A stretch of DNA of 36,467 bases from an uncultured Clostridium sp. (GTDB taxonomy: Bacteria > Bacillota > Clostridia > Peptostreptococcales > Peptostreptococcaceae). This document shows, piece after piece, positions 25,638 through 33,097 of this stretch. The notes under the pieces are model-generated. The model saw only the letters and a program-made list of their open reading frames with translations. It was not told the DNA's origin and searched no databases. The stretch lies in contig USRS01000012.1 in assembly GCA_900557165.1 (NCBI GenBank), forward strand, positions 1-36,467. The letters run 5' to 3'. The translations under genes were made by a program, and so were the position numbers. Positions within the stretch are counted from its first letter, which is position 1; every line of letters starts with the position of its first letter.

Positions 25638-26276
25638 TTAATCATTTTTATGATTTTTCCAGTATTCATCCCTCTTTTCACAATAATACTTATACATTTT
25701 TTCATTACCTAAACCTTGATAACAACACGCTATATCAAAGAAGAAAAATGGATTATCTCCATGAAGTTTTGTTATATTTGTTAAAGTAAAAATAGCATCT
25801 TCATACTTTTTTGCTTCTATTTGACTCTGAGCCTTAAGATATTGTATATATTCATCTTCCTTTATCTCATCTTCTATATTTTCTGCTATCTCAAAGTATT
25901 TTATAGCTTCTTCATGTTCATTCATTTCTGCCAATAAATCAGCTTTTAATAAATAACTATCCGAAAATATTGGTATAAAATCAATAAGCTCATCAGCTAA
26001 CATTAATGCCTTGTCATAATTCTTTTCATTTCTATATTCTTCATATAATGAATAGATAACATCATATTTATCCTCTAAATAATCAAAGTCTTTTATGGAG
26101 GAAATAATTTCATAGGCTTCTTCTATTTTTTCTATTCTTTTTTTAGCTAAAGATGCTACTTTGTCATCACAGTTTAATTGATCATAATTTTTTTTCATTA
26201 GGTTATAAAATACTTCTTTAACTTCTTCTTCTGTAAAATCCACATCTATATTTAACTCTTTAAATGCATTTTTCAC
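25638..26276 (-). CDS. Protein with degenerate J-like domain and TPR repeats
   Basis: A 212-residue cytosolic protein. The first 60 residues resemble a J domain (AFKELNIDVDFTEEEVKEVF, then EKIEEAYEIIS), but the HPD tripeptide that activates DnaK is absent; the equivalent loop reads NYDQLN. The rest consists of tetratricopeptide-like helices (about residues 75-195: EYRNEKNYDKALMLADEL, SYLLKADLLAEMNEHEEAI and others). It is probably a scaffolding protein that has lost classical co-chaperone activity. The start is GTG, served by GGGAGGGAGAAT with 5-nt spacing. About 80 nt separate it from the HAD gene downstream, with only a weak GC hairpin and no T-tail, so read-through is possible. Confidence 0.75.
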   Translation of the reverse strand: MKNAFKELNIDVDFTEEEVKEVFYNLMKKNYDQLNCDDKVASLAKKRIEKIEEAYEIISSIKDFDYLEDKYDVIYSLYEEYRNEKNYDKALMLADELIDFIPIFSDSYLLKADLLAEMNEHEEAIKYFEIAENIEDEIKEDEYIQYLKAQSQIEAKKYEDAIFTLTNITKLHGDNPFFFFDIACCYQGLGNEKMYKYYCEKRDEYWKNHKND

Positions 26277-26356
26277 CTATTCTCCCTCCCTATTAATTTT
26301 CTTATTTTAATTATAGTACTTAATTAACATCATTAAGTTATAAATTATCAATATTT

Positions 26357-27034
26357 TTATTTTTTTAACAATATAGTTATAAAACTATGAATTAACATAC
26401 AAGAGTAAGAATTTTTTATTTCATATTTAAAAGATCCAATAAAAAAACTACAACTTAGCATTAATATACATTTTATAAAAATTATATTTACCATATTACC
26501 CATACTCATATTTATGGTATCTATATATCCAATTTGAAAAAGTGATGCTAAAATTGTTGTTATAATATATATCTTCCACTCATTTTTATTATCTTTTTTT
26601 AAATTTTCCCATATATATGATCTAAAAATAATTTCTTCATAAATTGGTATTATCATTGAGTAATAAATTAAATTTATTATGTTTTCTATGGATGGATTAT
26701 TTATAATATCAGATGAAATAATAGATAACATTAATATACAAATAGTGACTACTATATAATACCCTTTAGATTCACTACTCTTCATATAAGAAAAAACTCC
26801 TAAATTTATTTTTTCTTTTCTTGATTTATATAATATAAATAAAATAAGAAAAAATATTGTTATTATTGATACCACCATCTCATTAAATTTACTATAGTAA
26901 AAAAATAAAAATGCAATTTGTTTTAATACTATTCTAGTAATTTGCAAAGTAAGCAATAAAAGAACAATTTTAATTATTGTATACAATGCATCGTGATTAT
27001 TTATTTCTATATTTTCATAATAATTATTATTCAT
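26357..27034 (-). CDS. CPBP/CAAX-like intramembrane protease homologue, motif 2 degenerate
   Basis: A 225-residue protein with about six to eight membrane helices. Motif 1 EExxxR is clear (YEEIIFRS, E133, E134, R138) and a late histidine (LIHSF, H216) fits motif 3 or 4. The second motif, normally FxxxH, reads FQIGY (166-170), so one expected zinc or catalytic histidine is missing. CPBP proteins act as type II CAAX-prenyl-endopeptidase-like proteases, often in bacteriocin maturation or immunity. This copy may be inactive, use another residue, or simply be divergent. AAAGGAGTATAAA precedes the ATG. It is divergent from the sortase gene; no bacteriocin precursor is visible nearby. Confidence 0.75.
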   Translation of the reverse strand: MNNNYYENIEINNHDALYTIIKIVLLLLTLQITRIVLKQIAFLFFYYSKFNEMVVSIITIFFLILFILYKSRKEKINLGVFSYMKSSESKGYYIVVTICILMLSIISSDIINNPSIENIINLIYYSMIIPIYEEIIFRSYIWENLKKDNKNEWKIYIITTILASLFQIGYIDTINMSMGNMVNIIFIKCILMLSCSFFIGSFKYEIKNSYSCMLIHSFITILLKK

Positions 27035-27177
27035 TTTATACTCCTTTTTAATTTATTTTAAATTATCCCTCACTCTAATTTTATTAATGTTTTTTTTATT
27101 CATTACACATATTATTTAATTTATAGTTTCTTTTTTATAAATTTATGTATAAAATTATATAGGAAAGGGGATGTATA

Positions 27178-27873
27178 ATGAAAAAATTATTTCTTAACTT
27201 GTTAACTATCATATGTTTGATAATAATAGCCATATCTGGTTTTAAAATTTATACTACCTTAAGAGATTATAAAAAAGCTGACAATGTATATTCTCAACTT
27301 AAGGAAACAAAAGAAGATTCAAAAAATATGAGTGATGCTACGAATAATTTATCTAGTATAAACTCTGATTATAAATTTTGGATTAATGTACAAGGAACTA
27401 ATATTGAGTATCCTGTAGTACAAGGAAGTGATAATGATTTTTATCTAAACCATGATTTTAATAAAAATTATTTACCTGCAGGTTCTATTTTCTTAGATTA
27501 TAGAAATGACTTTCAAAAAGATTTTAACTCTGTTATTTATGGACATCATATGAGAAATTCTACCATGTTTGGTCAAATGGAAAAATTTAAAGATGAAAAC
27601 TTCTTTAAAGAAAATAAATTTATAACTTTAACAACAGAAAATGAAGTTTATGAATATGAAATTTTTGCCATAGGAGTTTATGATGCAGACTTTGGATATA
27701 ATAAGGTAAGCTTTACTGATAAAAATGATTTTAATAATTTTTTAAATAAAATATTAACTAAATCAATGTATAGTAGAAATATTGTCAGCGAAAATGATAA
27801 AATAATAACTTTATCAACGTGTAGTTATGAATATGATAATGCTAGAATAGCTATTTTTGCTGTTCTCAAATAA
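27178..27873 (+). CDS. srtB: Class B sortase
   Basis: A 231-residue sortase with an N-terminal membrane anchor (about residues 5-22). The catalytic triad is visible: H123 in YGHHM, C215 in TLSTCSY and R223 in DNARIAIF. The motifs and length closely resemble the single SrtB of C. difficile, which attaches (S/P)PxTG-type proteins to the peptidoglycan. AGGAAAGGGGATG precedes the ATG. It is monocistronic, with a terminator after it. None of the proteins encoded in this window ends in a visible sorting motif, including the secreted galactanases, so substrates must be elsewhere. Confidence 0.94.
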   Translation: MKKLFLNLLTIICLIIIAISGFKIYTTLRDYKKADNVYSQLKETKEDSKNMSDATNNLSSINSDYKFWINVQGTNIEYPVVQGSDNDFYLNHDFNKNYLPAGSIFLDYRNDFQKDFNSVIYGHHMRNSTMFGQMEKFKDENFFKENKFITLTTENEVYEYEIFAIGVYDADFGYNKVSFTDKNDFNNFLNKILTKSMYSRNIVSENDKIITLSTCSYEYDNARIAIFAVLK

Positions 27874-27887
27874 AATTATTAAAAAAT

Positions 27888-27916
27888 AAAGAGCTATGGT
27901 TTTTCCATAACTCTTT
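27888..27916. terminator. Terminator between srtB and the siroheme-reductase-like gene
   Basis: AAAGAGcTATGG pairs with CCATAaCTCTTT (one mismatch) around a T-rich loop. T-runs on both sides let it serve both convergent genes. Confidence 0.7.
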
Positions 27917-27930
27917 TATCATTTATCTAA

Positions 27931-28608
27931 TTATAATTGAAGCTCTAAACTTGCTAAATTTAATACTTCTTCTCTAAAAGTATCTATGCTTATTCTATCT
28001 ATAAAATCACCTAGTTTTTCACCTGGTTGGGCATTATCTTTATAGTAATAAAGTATTGTTTTTACTAATTTAAAAGCTTCTTCTTCTGACAGACCTTTTG
28101 TAACTAAATCAGAACTTCTTGGATAATATCCTGCACTGCCACCTGCAGTTATATAGAATTTTTTATCCAAATCAACCAATACACCGATATCCTTAGAATA
28201 AACACTTGTACAAGCATTCTTACATCCTGCTACACCTATTTTAGTTCTGCATGGAAGTTGCATACCATGAAAATTCTTACTAATTTTCATTCCTATACCT
28301 ATAGTAGGATACTTTGAACGTTTACAATAATTGGCTGGACACATTTCTACATTTTTAAGAGAGTTTTGTACTTTAACAGCAGGTTCCATATCAAGTTCTT
28401 CCCATATAGCTGGTAAGTCTTCTTCTTTTAAATTGGTAATTAAAATTCTTTGACCTGAATTTATTTTTAAAACACCATTATATTTTTTTGCTACTTCTCC
28501 TATTTTGATTAACTTATCTGGAAGAATAAATCCACCTGGTATATGAGGAGTTATGGCAAATGTTCTTTTTCCATTTCTTATTTTTTGTAAATTTCCATAT
28601 GAACTCAT
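27931..28608 (-). CDS. Small nitrite/sulfite reductase-like siroheme [4Fe-4S] protein
   Basis: A 225-residue protein containing one nitrite/sulfite reductase half. The ferredoxin-like region is near residues 15-65, followed by the cysteine pattern for a siroheme-coupled [4Fe-4S] cluster: CPANYC (C90, C95) and GCKNAC (C129, C133). It is about half the size of assimilatory reductases and resembles the short Dsr-like proteins found in clostridia and methanogens, whose physiological reaction is not settled. No siroheme synthesis, FAD reductase or sulfite transporter genes are adjacent. AAAGGAGA lies 9 nt before the ATG. It starts 66 nt after the epimerase stop, without a clear terminator, so co-transcription is possible. 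Confidence 0.87.
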   Translation of the reverse strand: MSSYGNLQKIRNGKRTFAITPHIPGGFILPDKLIKIGEVAKKYNGVLKINSGQRILITNLKEEDLPAIWEELDMEPAVKVQNSLKNVEMCPANYCKRSKYPTIGIGMKISKNFHGMQLPCRTKIGVAGCKNACTSVYSKDIGVLVDLDKKFYITAGGSAGYYPRSSDLVTKGLSEEEAFKLVKTILYYYKDNAQPGEKLGDFIDRISIDTFREEVLNLASLELQL

Positions 28609-28674
28609 ATAAAAAATCTCCTTTAGATTAACTTATTTAATATGTCTAGTATATAACAAATTAACCCAAATTAT

Positions 28675-29541
28675 CTATATAATTTCAATATCATATGATG
28701 CTACAAAAGTTTCTCCCACATTTAATTTATTTATATATTTTTTATTTTGATATATTTTGTCAGAATCAATATTATCGGCAATTCCATACCAAGGCTCTAT
28801 GCATAGAAAAGGTGCTGTAGTATTTGTCTCTTTATAATAAGGAGTCCATATACCTACTAAAGGAAAATCTTTAAAAGATACTTTAATATAATTCTCTTCT
28901 TTTTTCGATTTTAAAGAAATTGAATCTATATTTGTATAAATTAATGCATCATTTTCAAATATTTTTGATTTTAAATTTAATATATATAAATCTTCAATCT
29001 TTTTAGGTCTAGTATAATATGAATTTTCTAAACGTATCTTTTCAACATTATCTCTACATTCAAATTCTAAATAATAATCTTTTAAATTTTTACTTGAAGA
29101 AATATTAAAAGCTGGATGAGCTCCTATAGAAAAATATATTTCCTTATTATCAATATTTTCTATTTTCCATTTAACATTTATTTTCTCATTATTTATAGTA
29201 TATGTTATAAAAAGATTAAAATCATAAGGATAAACTTCTTTAGTTTCTTCACTTGAAGTTAATTTATATGTAGTATAATTATCTGTTGTATTAATTAATT
29301 CAAAATTCATATCTCTAGCAAAACCATGTTGATTCATAGAAAATATCTTATCTTCTATTAATGTTTTATTTTCTTTTAATTTACCAACTATGGGAAAAAG
29401 TACAGGAGATCTTCTTGCCCAAAATTTTTCATCCCCATTCCAAAGAATTTCTTTATTGTATTTTTTGGAATATATTCTAACTAATTCAGCTCCTGCTTTT
29501 TTACTCTCCACAATTAAATCTTTATTTTCTAAAATATGCAT
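28675..29541 (-). CDS. Aldose 1-epimerase (LacX-like galactose mutarotase family)
   Basis: A 288-residue beta-sandwich protein of the aldose epimerase family. The expected active-site residues are present: H72 in NQHGFARD, H142 in GAHPAFN and the general base E249 in CIEPWYGIAD. Length and motifs suit the LacX/YeaD-like branch, which interconverts alpha and beta anomers of sugars such as galactose or hexose phosphates. Secreted galactanases elsewhere in the window would supply galactose, but the genes are about 5 kb apart, so any link is only metabolic. AAAAGGGGAT precedes the ATG. The ptsI terminator lies just upstream. Confidence 0.87.
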   Translation of the reverse strand: MHILENKDLIVESKKAGAELVRIYSKKYNKEILWNGDEKFWARRSPVLFPIVGKLKENKTLIEDKIFSMNQHGFARDMNFELINTTDNYTTYKLTSSEETKEVYPYDFNLFITYTINNEKINVKWKIENIDNKEIYFSIGAHPAFNISSSKNLKDYYLEFECRDNVEKIRLENSYYTRPKKIEDLYILNLKSKIFENDALIYTNIDSISLKSKKEENYIKVSFKDFPLVGIWTPYYKETNTTAPFLCIEPWYGIADNIDSDKIYQNKKYINKLNVGETFVASYDIEII

Positions 29542-29580
29542 ATTTATCCCCTTTTCAAATTAATTACTATACTTCTTAAA

Positions 29581-29612
29581 AAAGAAGCTACCTTTAGTAA
29601 GATAGCTTCTTC
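29581..29612 (-). terminator. Terminator of ptsI
   Basis: AGAAGCTA (29583-29590) pairs with TAGCTTCT (29603-29610). On the minus strand the stem is followed by TTTTTTAAG, 16 nt after the ptsI stop. Confidence 0.8.
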
Positions 29613-29627
29613 TTATTTAAAAATTAA

Positions 29628-31337
29628 TTATTTATTAAAAGTTTTTTCAACGTGATTTTTTATTTCTTCTGCAGTTCCTAAAGCTAATATTTCTTCAGAG
29701 AATTTTTTCATATCTTCAAAACTTACAGAATTTATTAATTTTCTTGCAGGTAATATTGAAATTGGACTCATTGAAAATTCATCTAATCCAAATCCAAGTA
29801 ATATTGGTATCATCATTTGATCTCCTGCTGATTCTCCACACATTCCAGCCCATTTACCTTCTTTATGTGCATTATCTATAACCATTTTTATAAGTCTAAG
29901 CACTGCTGGATTAAATTGATTGTATAAATAACTTATTTTTTGATTCATTCTATCAACAGCACAAGTATATTGAATTAAGTCATTTGTTCCAATTGAGAAG
30001 AAATCTACATGTTTAGCAAGAACATCTGATATTATTGCAGCTGATGGTACTTCTATCATCATACCAACTTCTACGTCTTTTGAATAAGCTATGTTTTCTT
30101 TATCTAGTACTTCTTTTACTTCTTCACATACTGCTTTTGCTTGTAATAATTCTTCTAATGAAGATATCATTGGGAACATTATTCTTAATTTTCCATGAAC
30201 ACTCGCTCTATATAAAGCTCTTAATTGAGTTGTAAATATTTCTTTTCTATCTAGGCAAAGTCTTATCGCTCTGTATCCTAAGAATGGGTTCATTTCTTCA
30301 TCCATTTGTAGGTAGTCAAGTTTTTTGTCTCCACCTATATCTAAAGTTCTTATAACAACTGGTTTTCCGCTCATTCCTTCAAGTACTGCTTTATAAGCTT
30401 CGTATTGTTCATCTTCTGTTGGGAAGTCTACTCTGTCCATATATAAGAATTCTGTTCTATAAAGTCCAACACCTTCAGCGTCGTTTTTAATTAAACCATC
30501 TACATCGTTTGGAGTTCCTATGTTTCCTGCTAATTCAACATGTTTTCCGTCAGTTGTAACAGAGGGTTGTCCTTTTAATAATTCTAATGATTTTTTATAA
30601 TCTTCGAATTCTTTTTTCATTTGTGAGTATTTAGCTATTGTTTCTTCGTCTGGATTTACTATTACTTCTCCAGTATCTCCGTTAAATACAACAAAGTCCC
30701 CGTCTTTTATTTTTTGTGTAGCATCTGTTAGTCCAACTACTGCAGCAACTTCTAAAGTTCTCGCCATTATAGCTGTATGAGAAGTTCTACCACCGATATC
30801 AGTTAAGAATCCTAATACTTTCTTTTTGTCCATTGTAGCTGTATCTGATGGAGTTAAGTCGTGTGCAACTAAAACTACTTCATCTTCTAATGCAGCTAAG
30901 TCTACTATTTTTACACCTAGTAAGTGTCTTAATATTCTGTTTGTAACGTCTTTTATGTCAGCCGCTCTTTCTCTCATATATTCGTTGTCCATAGCTTCAA
31001 ACATTCCAACGAACATCTCTTTTATTTCGTTTAGTGCAAAGTCTGCATTGACATTTTCAGTTTTTACTTTGTCCATTGTAGAGCCTAGTAGTTCAGGATC
31101 TTCTAAAACTAATAAGTGTGACTCAAATATTTGTGCCTCTTCTTCACCTAATTCAACTTTTGCTTTATCTCTTACTTTTTCTAATTCAGCTTTTGATATT
31201 GCAACCGCATCGTTTAATCTTTCTATTTCTTTATCTACATCAGATATTGATTTCTTTTCTATTACTAATTCATTATGCTCTAATACTAACGCTTTCCCAA
31301 GTACTATACCTGGTGATGCTGCTGTTCCTTTAAACAT
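29628..31337 (-). CDS. ptsI: Phosphoenolpyruvate-protein phosphotransferase (PTS Enzyme I)
   Basis: A 569-residue Enzyme I, normal in length. The active-site histidine is H187 in GGRTSHTAIMARTL. The PEP-binding barrel holds YRTEFLYMDR, IGTNDLIQYTCAVDR and MCGESAGD, the last containing the conserved cysteine. It takes phosphate from PEP and passes it to HPr for sugar uptake by all PTS permeases. TAGGAGGAG precedes the ATG. It follows ptsH by 146 nt, with an intrinsic terminator in between, so Enzyme I is made by read-through or from its own promoter. Confidence 0.97.
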   Translation of the reverse strand: MFKGTAASPGIVLGKALVLEHNELVIEKKSISDVDKEIERLNDAVAISKAELEKVRDKAKVELGEEEAQIFESHLLVLEDPELLGSTMDKVKTENVNADFALNEIKEMFVGMFEAMDNEYMRERAADIKDVTNRILRHLLGVKIVDLAALEDEVVLVAHDLTPSDTATMDKKKVLGFLTDIGGRTSHTAIMARTLEVAAVVGLTDATQKIKDGDFVVFNGDTGEVIVNPDEETIAKYSQMKKEFEDYKKSLELLKGQPSVTTDGKHVELAGNIGTPNDVDGLIKNDAEGVGLYRTEFLYMDRVDFPTEDEQYEAYKAVLEGMSGKPVVIRTLDIGGDKKLDYLQMDEEMNPFLGYRAIRLCLDRKEIFTTQLRALYRASVHGKLRIMFPMISSLEELLQAKAVCEEVKEVLDKENIAYSKDVEVGMMIEVPSAAIISDVLAKHVDFFSIGTNDLIQYTCAVDRMNQKISYLYNQFNPAVLRLIKMVIDNAHKEGKWAGMCGESAGDQMMIPILLGFGLDEFSMSPISILPARKLINSVSFEDMKKFSEEILALGTAEEIKNHVEKTFNK

Positions 31338-31436
31338 CTTTTTTACTCCTCCTAAAATATACCCTTACTTCTTTTTATTATTTATTATTTTCCATTTTAT
31401 TTTAACTTCTTTTAGATAGTTTGCAGTTTGATTTTT

Positions 31437-31461
31437 AAAAACCTGGGTTTCCCCAGGTTTT
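31437..31461 (-). terminator. Terminator between ptsH and ptsI
   Basis: AAAACCTGGG and CCCAGGTTTT (ending at 31461) form a 10-bp stem with a 4-nt loop, followed on the minus strand by TTTTTAAAAATC. It lies 23 nt downstream of the ptsH stop. Confidence 0.85.
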
Positions 31462-31483
31462 ATATTGTATGTGGCTTTTAATA

Positions 31484-31744
31484 TTATTCACCAAATCCGC
31501 TTTCGATTAATTCTACTAATGCGTCAACTGCTGCTGCATCATCTGCACCTTCAGCTTTAACAACTATTTCTTCACCTTGACCTAAACCTAAGCTCATTAT
31601 TCCCATGATTGATTTAGCATTTACAGTTTTTCCTTTAGCTAATACTTCTACTGTTGAAGTGAATTCTGAAGCTTTTTTTACAAACATTCCTGCTGGTCTA
31701 GCATGTAACCCTGTTGCGTTTTTTATTACTACTGTTTTTTCCAT
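31484..31744 (-). CDS. ptsH: Phosphocarrier protein HPr
   Basis: An 86-residue HPr. The phosphotransfer histidine is H14 in ATGLHARPAG and the regulatory serine is S45 in KSIMGIMSLG, the site that HPr kinase phosphorylates for catabolite control through CcpA. Central to sugar PTS transport together with ptsI downstream. TAGGAGGTACACA is a near-perfect ribosome binding site. The terminator between ptsH and ptsI would favour HPr over Enzyme I. Confidence 0.97.
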   Translation of the reverse strand: MEKTVVIKNATGLHARPAGMFVKKASEFTSTVEVLAKGKTVNAKSIMGIMSLGLGQGEEIVVKAEGADDAAAVDALVELIESGFGE

Positions 31745-31815
31745 TGTGTACCTCCTAATTAATATACATAAAAATTTTATTTTTCTTTGGAAATATTATT
31801 TTTAGTAAAATAAAA

Positions 31816-33048
31816 TTAAATCGGCATCTTTTTTAAACTTTGATTTTTAAAATCATTTAGTATTTTATTTATTATTGCCTTTTCAATTTTCTCTTTTTTA
31901 TTTAATGAAATAATGTGTTTATTATCATTATTATCATAATCGTAATCTATTGGCTCGATTTGTGAGTTAACCAAATCTATAACTTTCGAAAAATCATATA
32001 ATTTTAAAACATCTATATTATTTTCCTCAAGTATTCTCTCATATATACTATAAAAAATATCTTTATATGTAAATTCTTTTTCTAAATGTAATATATCACC
32101 AATTTGTGGAATTATATTTTCTAGCAGAACTCTAAGACTCGGTTCTCTTTTAATTTTTAAAATTTTACATATATCTTGAATCGTCTTTATGTTTAAATTT
32201 GTTATCATATCAAAACAAGTATTTTCATCGTATATAAAATCTGCATTAAAGAAATATTTTACTCCATCGTATCTTTTGTAGGTTTTCATAACATCCATAT
32301 ATCCTAATTTAAATAATTTCTCCATATGGTCTTTATCCTTATTAAGAGATCCCCCTAAATCCATAGATGGTTTTATTACTGTAAGATTTATATCTACATA
32401 TTTCTTTAAATTTTTATCTCCTGTGACATCATTCGATAATCTAAGTACTATTATATCATCATATTTTTTATTCGCCAATAACCCAACTGGTGTATTATCA
32501 GATAAAAAACCGTCTAAATAAAGTTTATCATCTAATTTATCTAGCTGAAATATTGGTAAACTTGCACTTGCAATCAAATAATCTACAAGTTGCCCCTCAG
32601 GTATATCTTCTTTCATAAGATGTTGTGGAATTATTTTTTTGTCTAAATATACAGTTACCAACCCAAAATCTTTAGATGACTTTCTTATTTTGTCTTCATC
32701 TATATATTCTTTTAATAAATTTTTTAAAGGTGTTATATCTATTCCTTCATTTTTTCTGACTCTATTCATTAAATCTACAATAGCTACAATATCTTTTACT
32801 TTAAATTCAGTATTTTTATATTTTTCATATAGGTCTTCTTCTATTATCATAAAACTCTTGTAATCTTGATTTAACCATATGTCTTCCATTATGTCATAAT
32901 CACCTTGTATTATAAATGCTGCATTTAGAGCACCTATTGAAGTTCCGACAATTCCATCAAACTCCATACCTAATTCCTTCAAAGCTTTATAAGCACCTAA
33001 TTGGTAAGCACCCTTTGTGCCTCCCCCTTCTAAAACTAAACCTTTCAT
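31816..33048 (-). CDS. Patatin-like phospholipase
   Basis: A 410-residue patatin-family lipid acyl hydrolase. The oxyanion loop EGGGTKGAYQLG is at residues 7-18, the nucleophile S37 lies in GTSIG (G-x-S-x-G), and the catalytic dyad aspartate D179 in LYLDGFLSDN. The C-terminal 200 residues are unassigned and helical. No signal peptide, so it acts in the cytosol or on the inner membrane face. It starts 49 nt after the camA stop with an AAGGTGATG site, probably in one operon with camA. As I recall, a patatin-like gene sits beside camA in C. difficile too. Confidence 0.92.
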   Translation of the reverse strand: MKGLVLEGGGTKGAYQLGAYKALKELGMEFDGIVGTSIGALNAAFIIQGDYDIMEDIWLNQDYKSFMIIEEDLYEKYKNTEFKVKDIVAIVDLMNRVRKNEGIDITPLKNLLKEYIDEDKIRKSSKDFGLVTVYLDKKIIPQHLMKEDIPEGQLVDYLIASASLPIFQLDKLDDKLYLDGFLSDNTPVGLLANKKYDDIIVLRLSNDVTGDKNLKKYVDINLTVIKPSMDLGGSLNKDKDHMEKLFKLGYMDVMKTYKRYDGVKYFFNADFIYDENTCFDMITNLNIKTIQDICKILKIKREPSLRVLLENIIPQIGDILHLEKEFTYKDIFYSIYERILEENNIDVLKLYDFSKVIDLVNSQIEPIDYDYDNNDNKHIISLNKKEKIEKAIINKILNDFKNQSLKKMPI

Positions 33049-33097
33049 TTACATCACCTTATTGTTTTATTTAAAGTTAAAAATTCAAATAAGTGTT

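Noticed and set aside
25612..25640. Short GC hairpin (AGAGG/CCTCT) after the J-like/TPR gene
   Set aside because: Five base pairs and no T-run on the minus strand; not a convincing terminator.
31745..31815. AT-only 11-bp inverted repeat between the patatin stop and ptsH
   Set aside because: The arms contain only A and T, and such repeats arise often in this AT-rich background; weak as a terminator.
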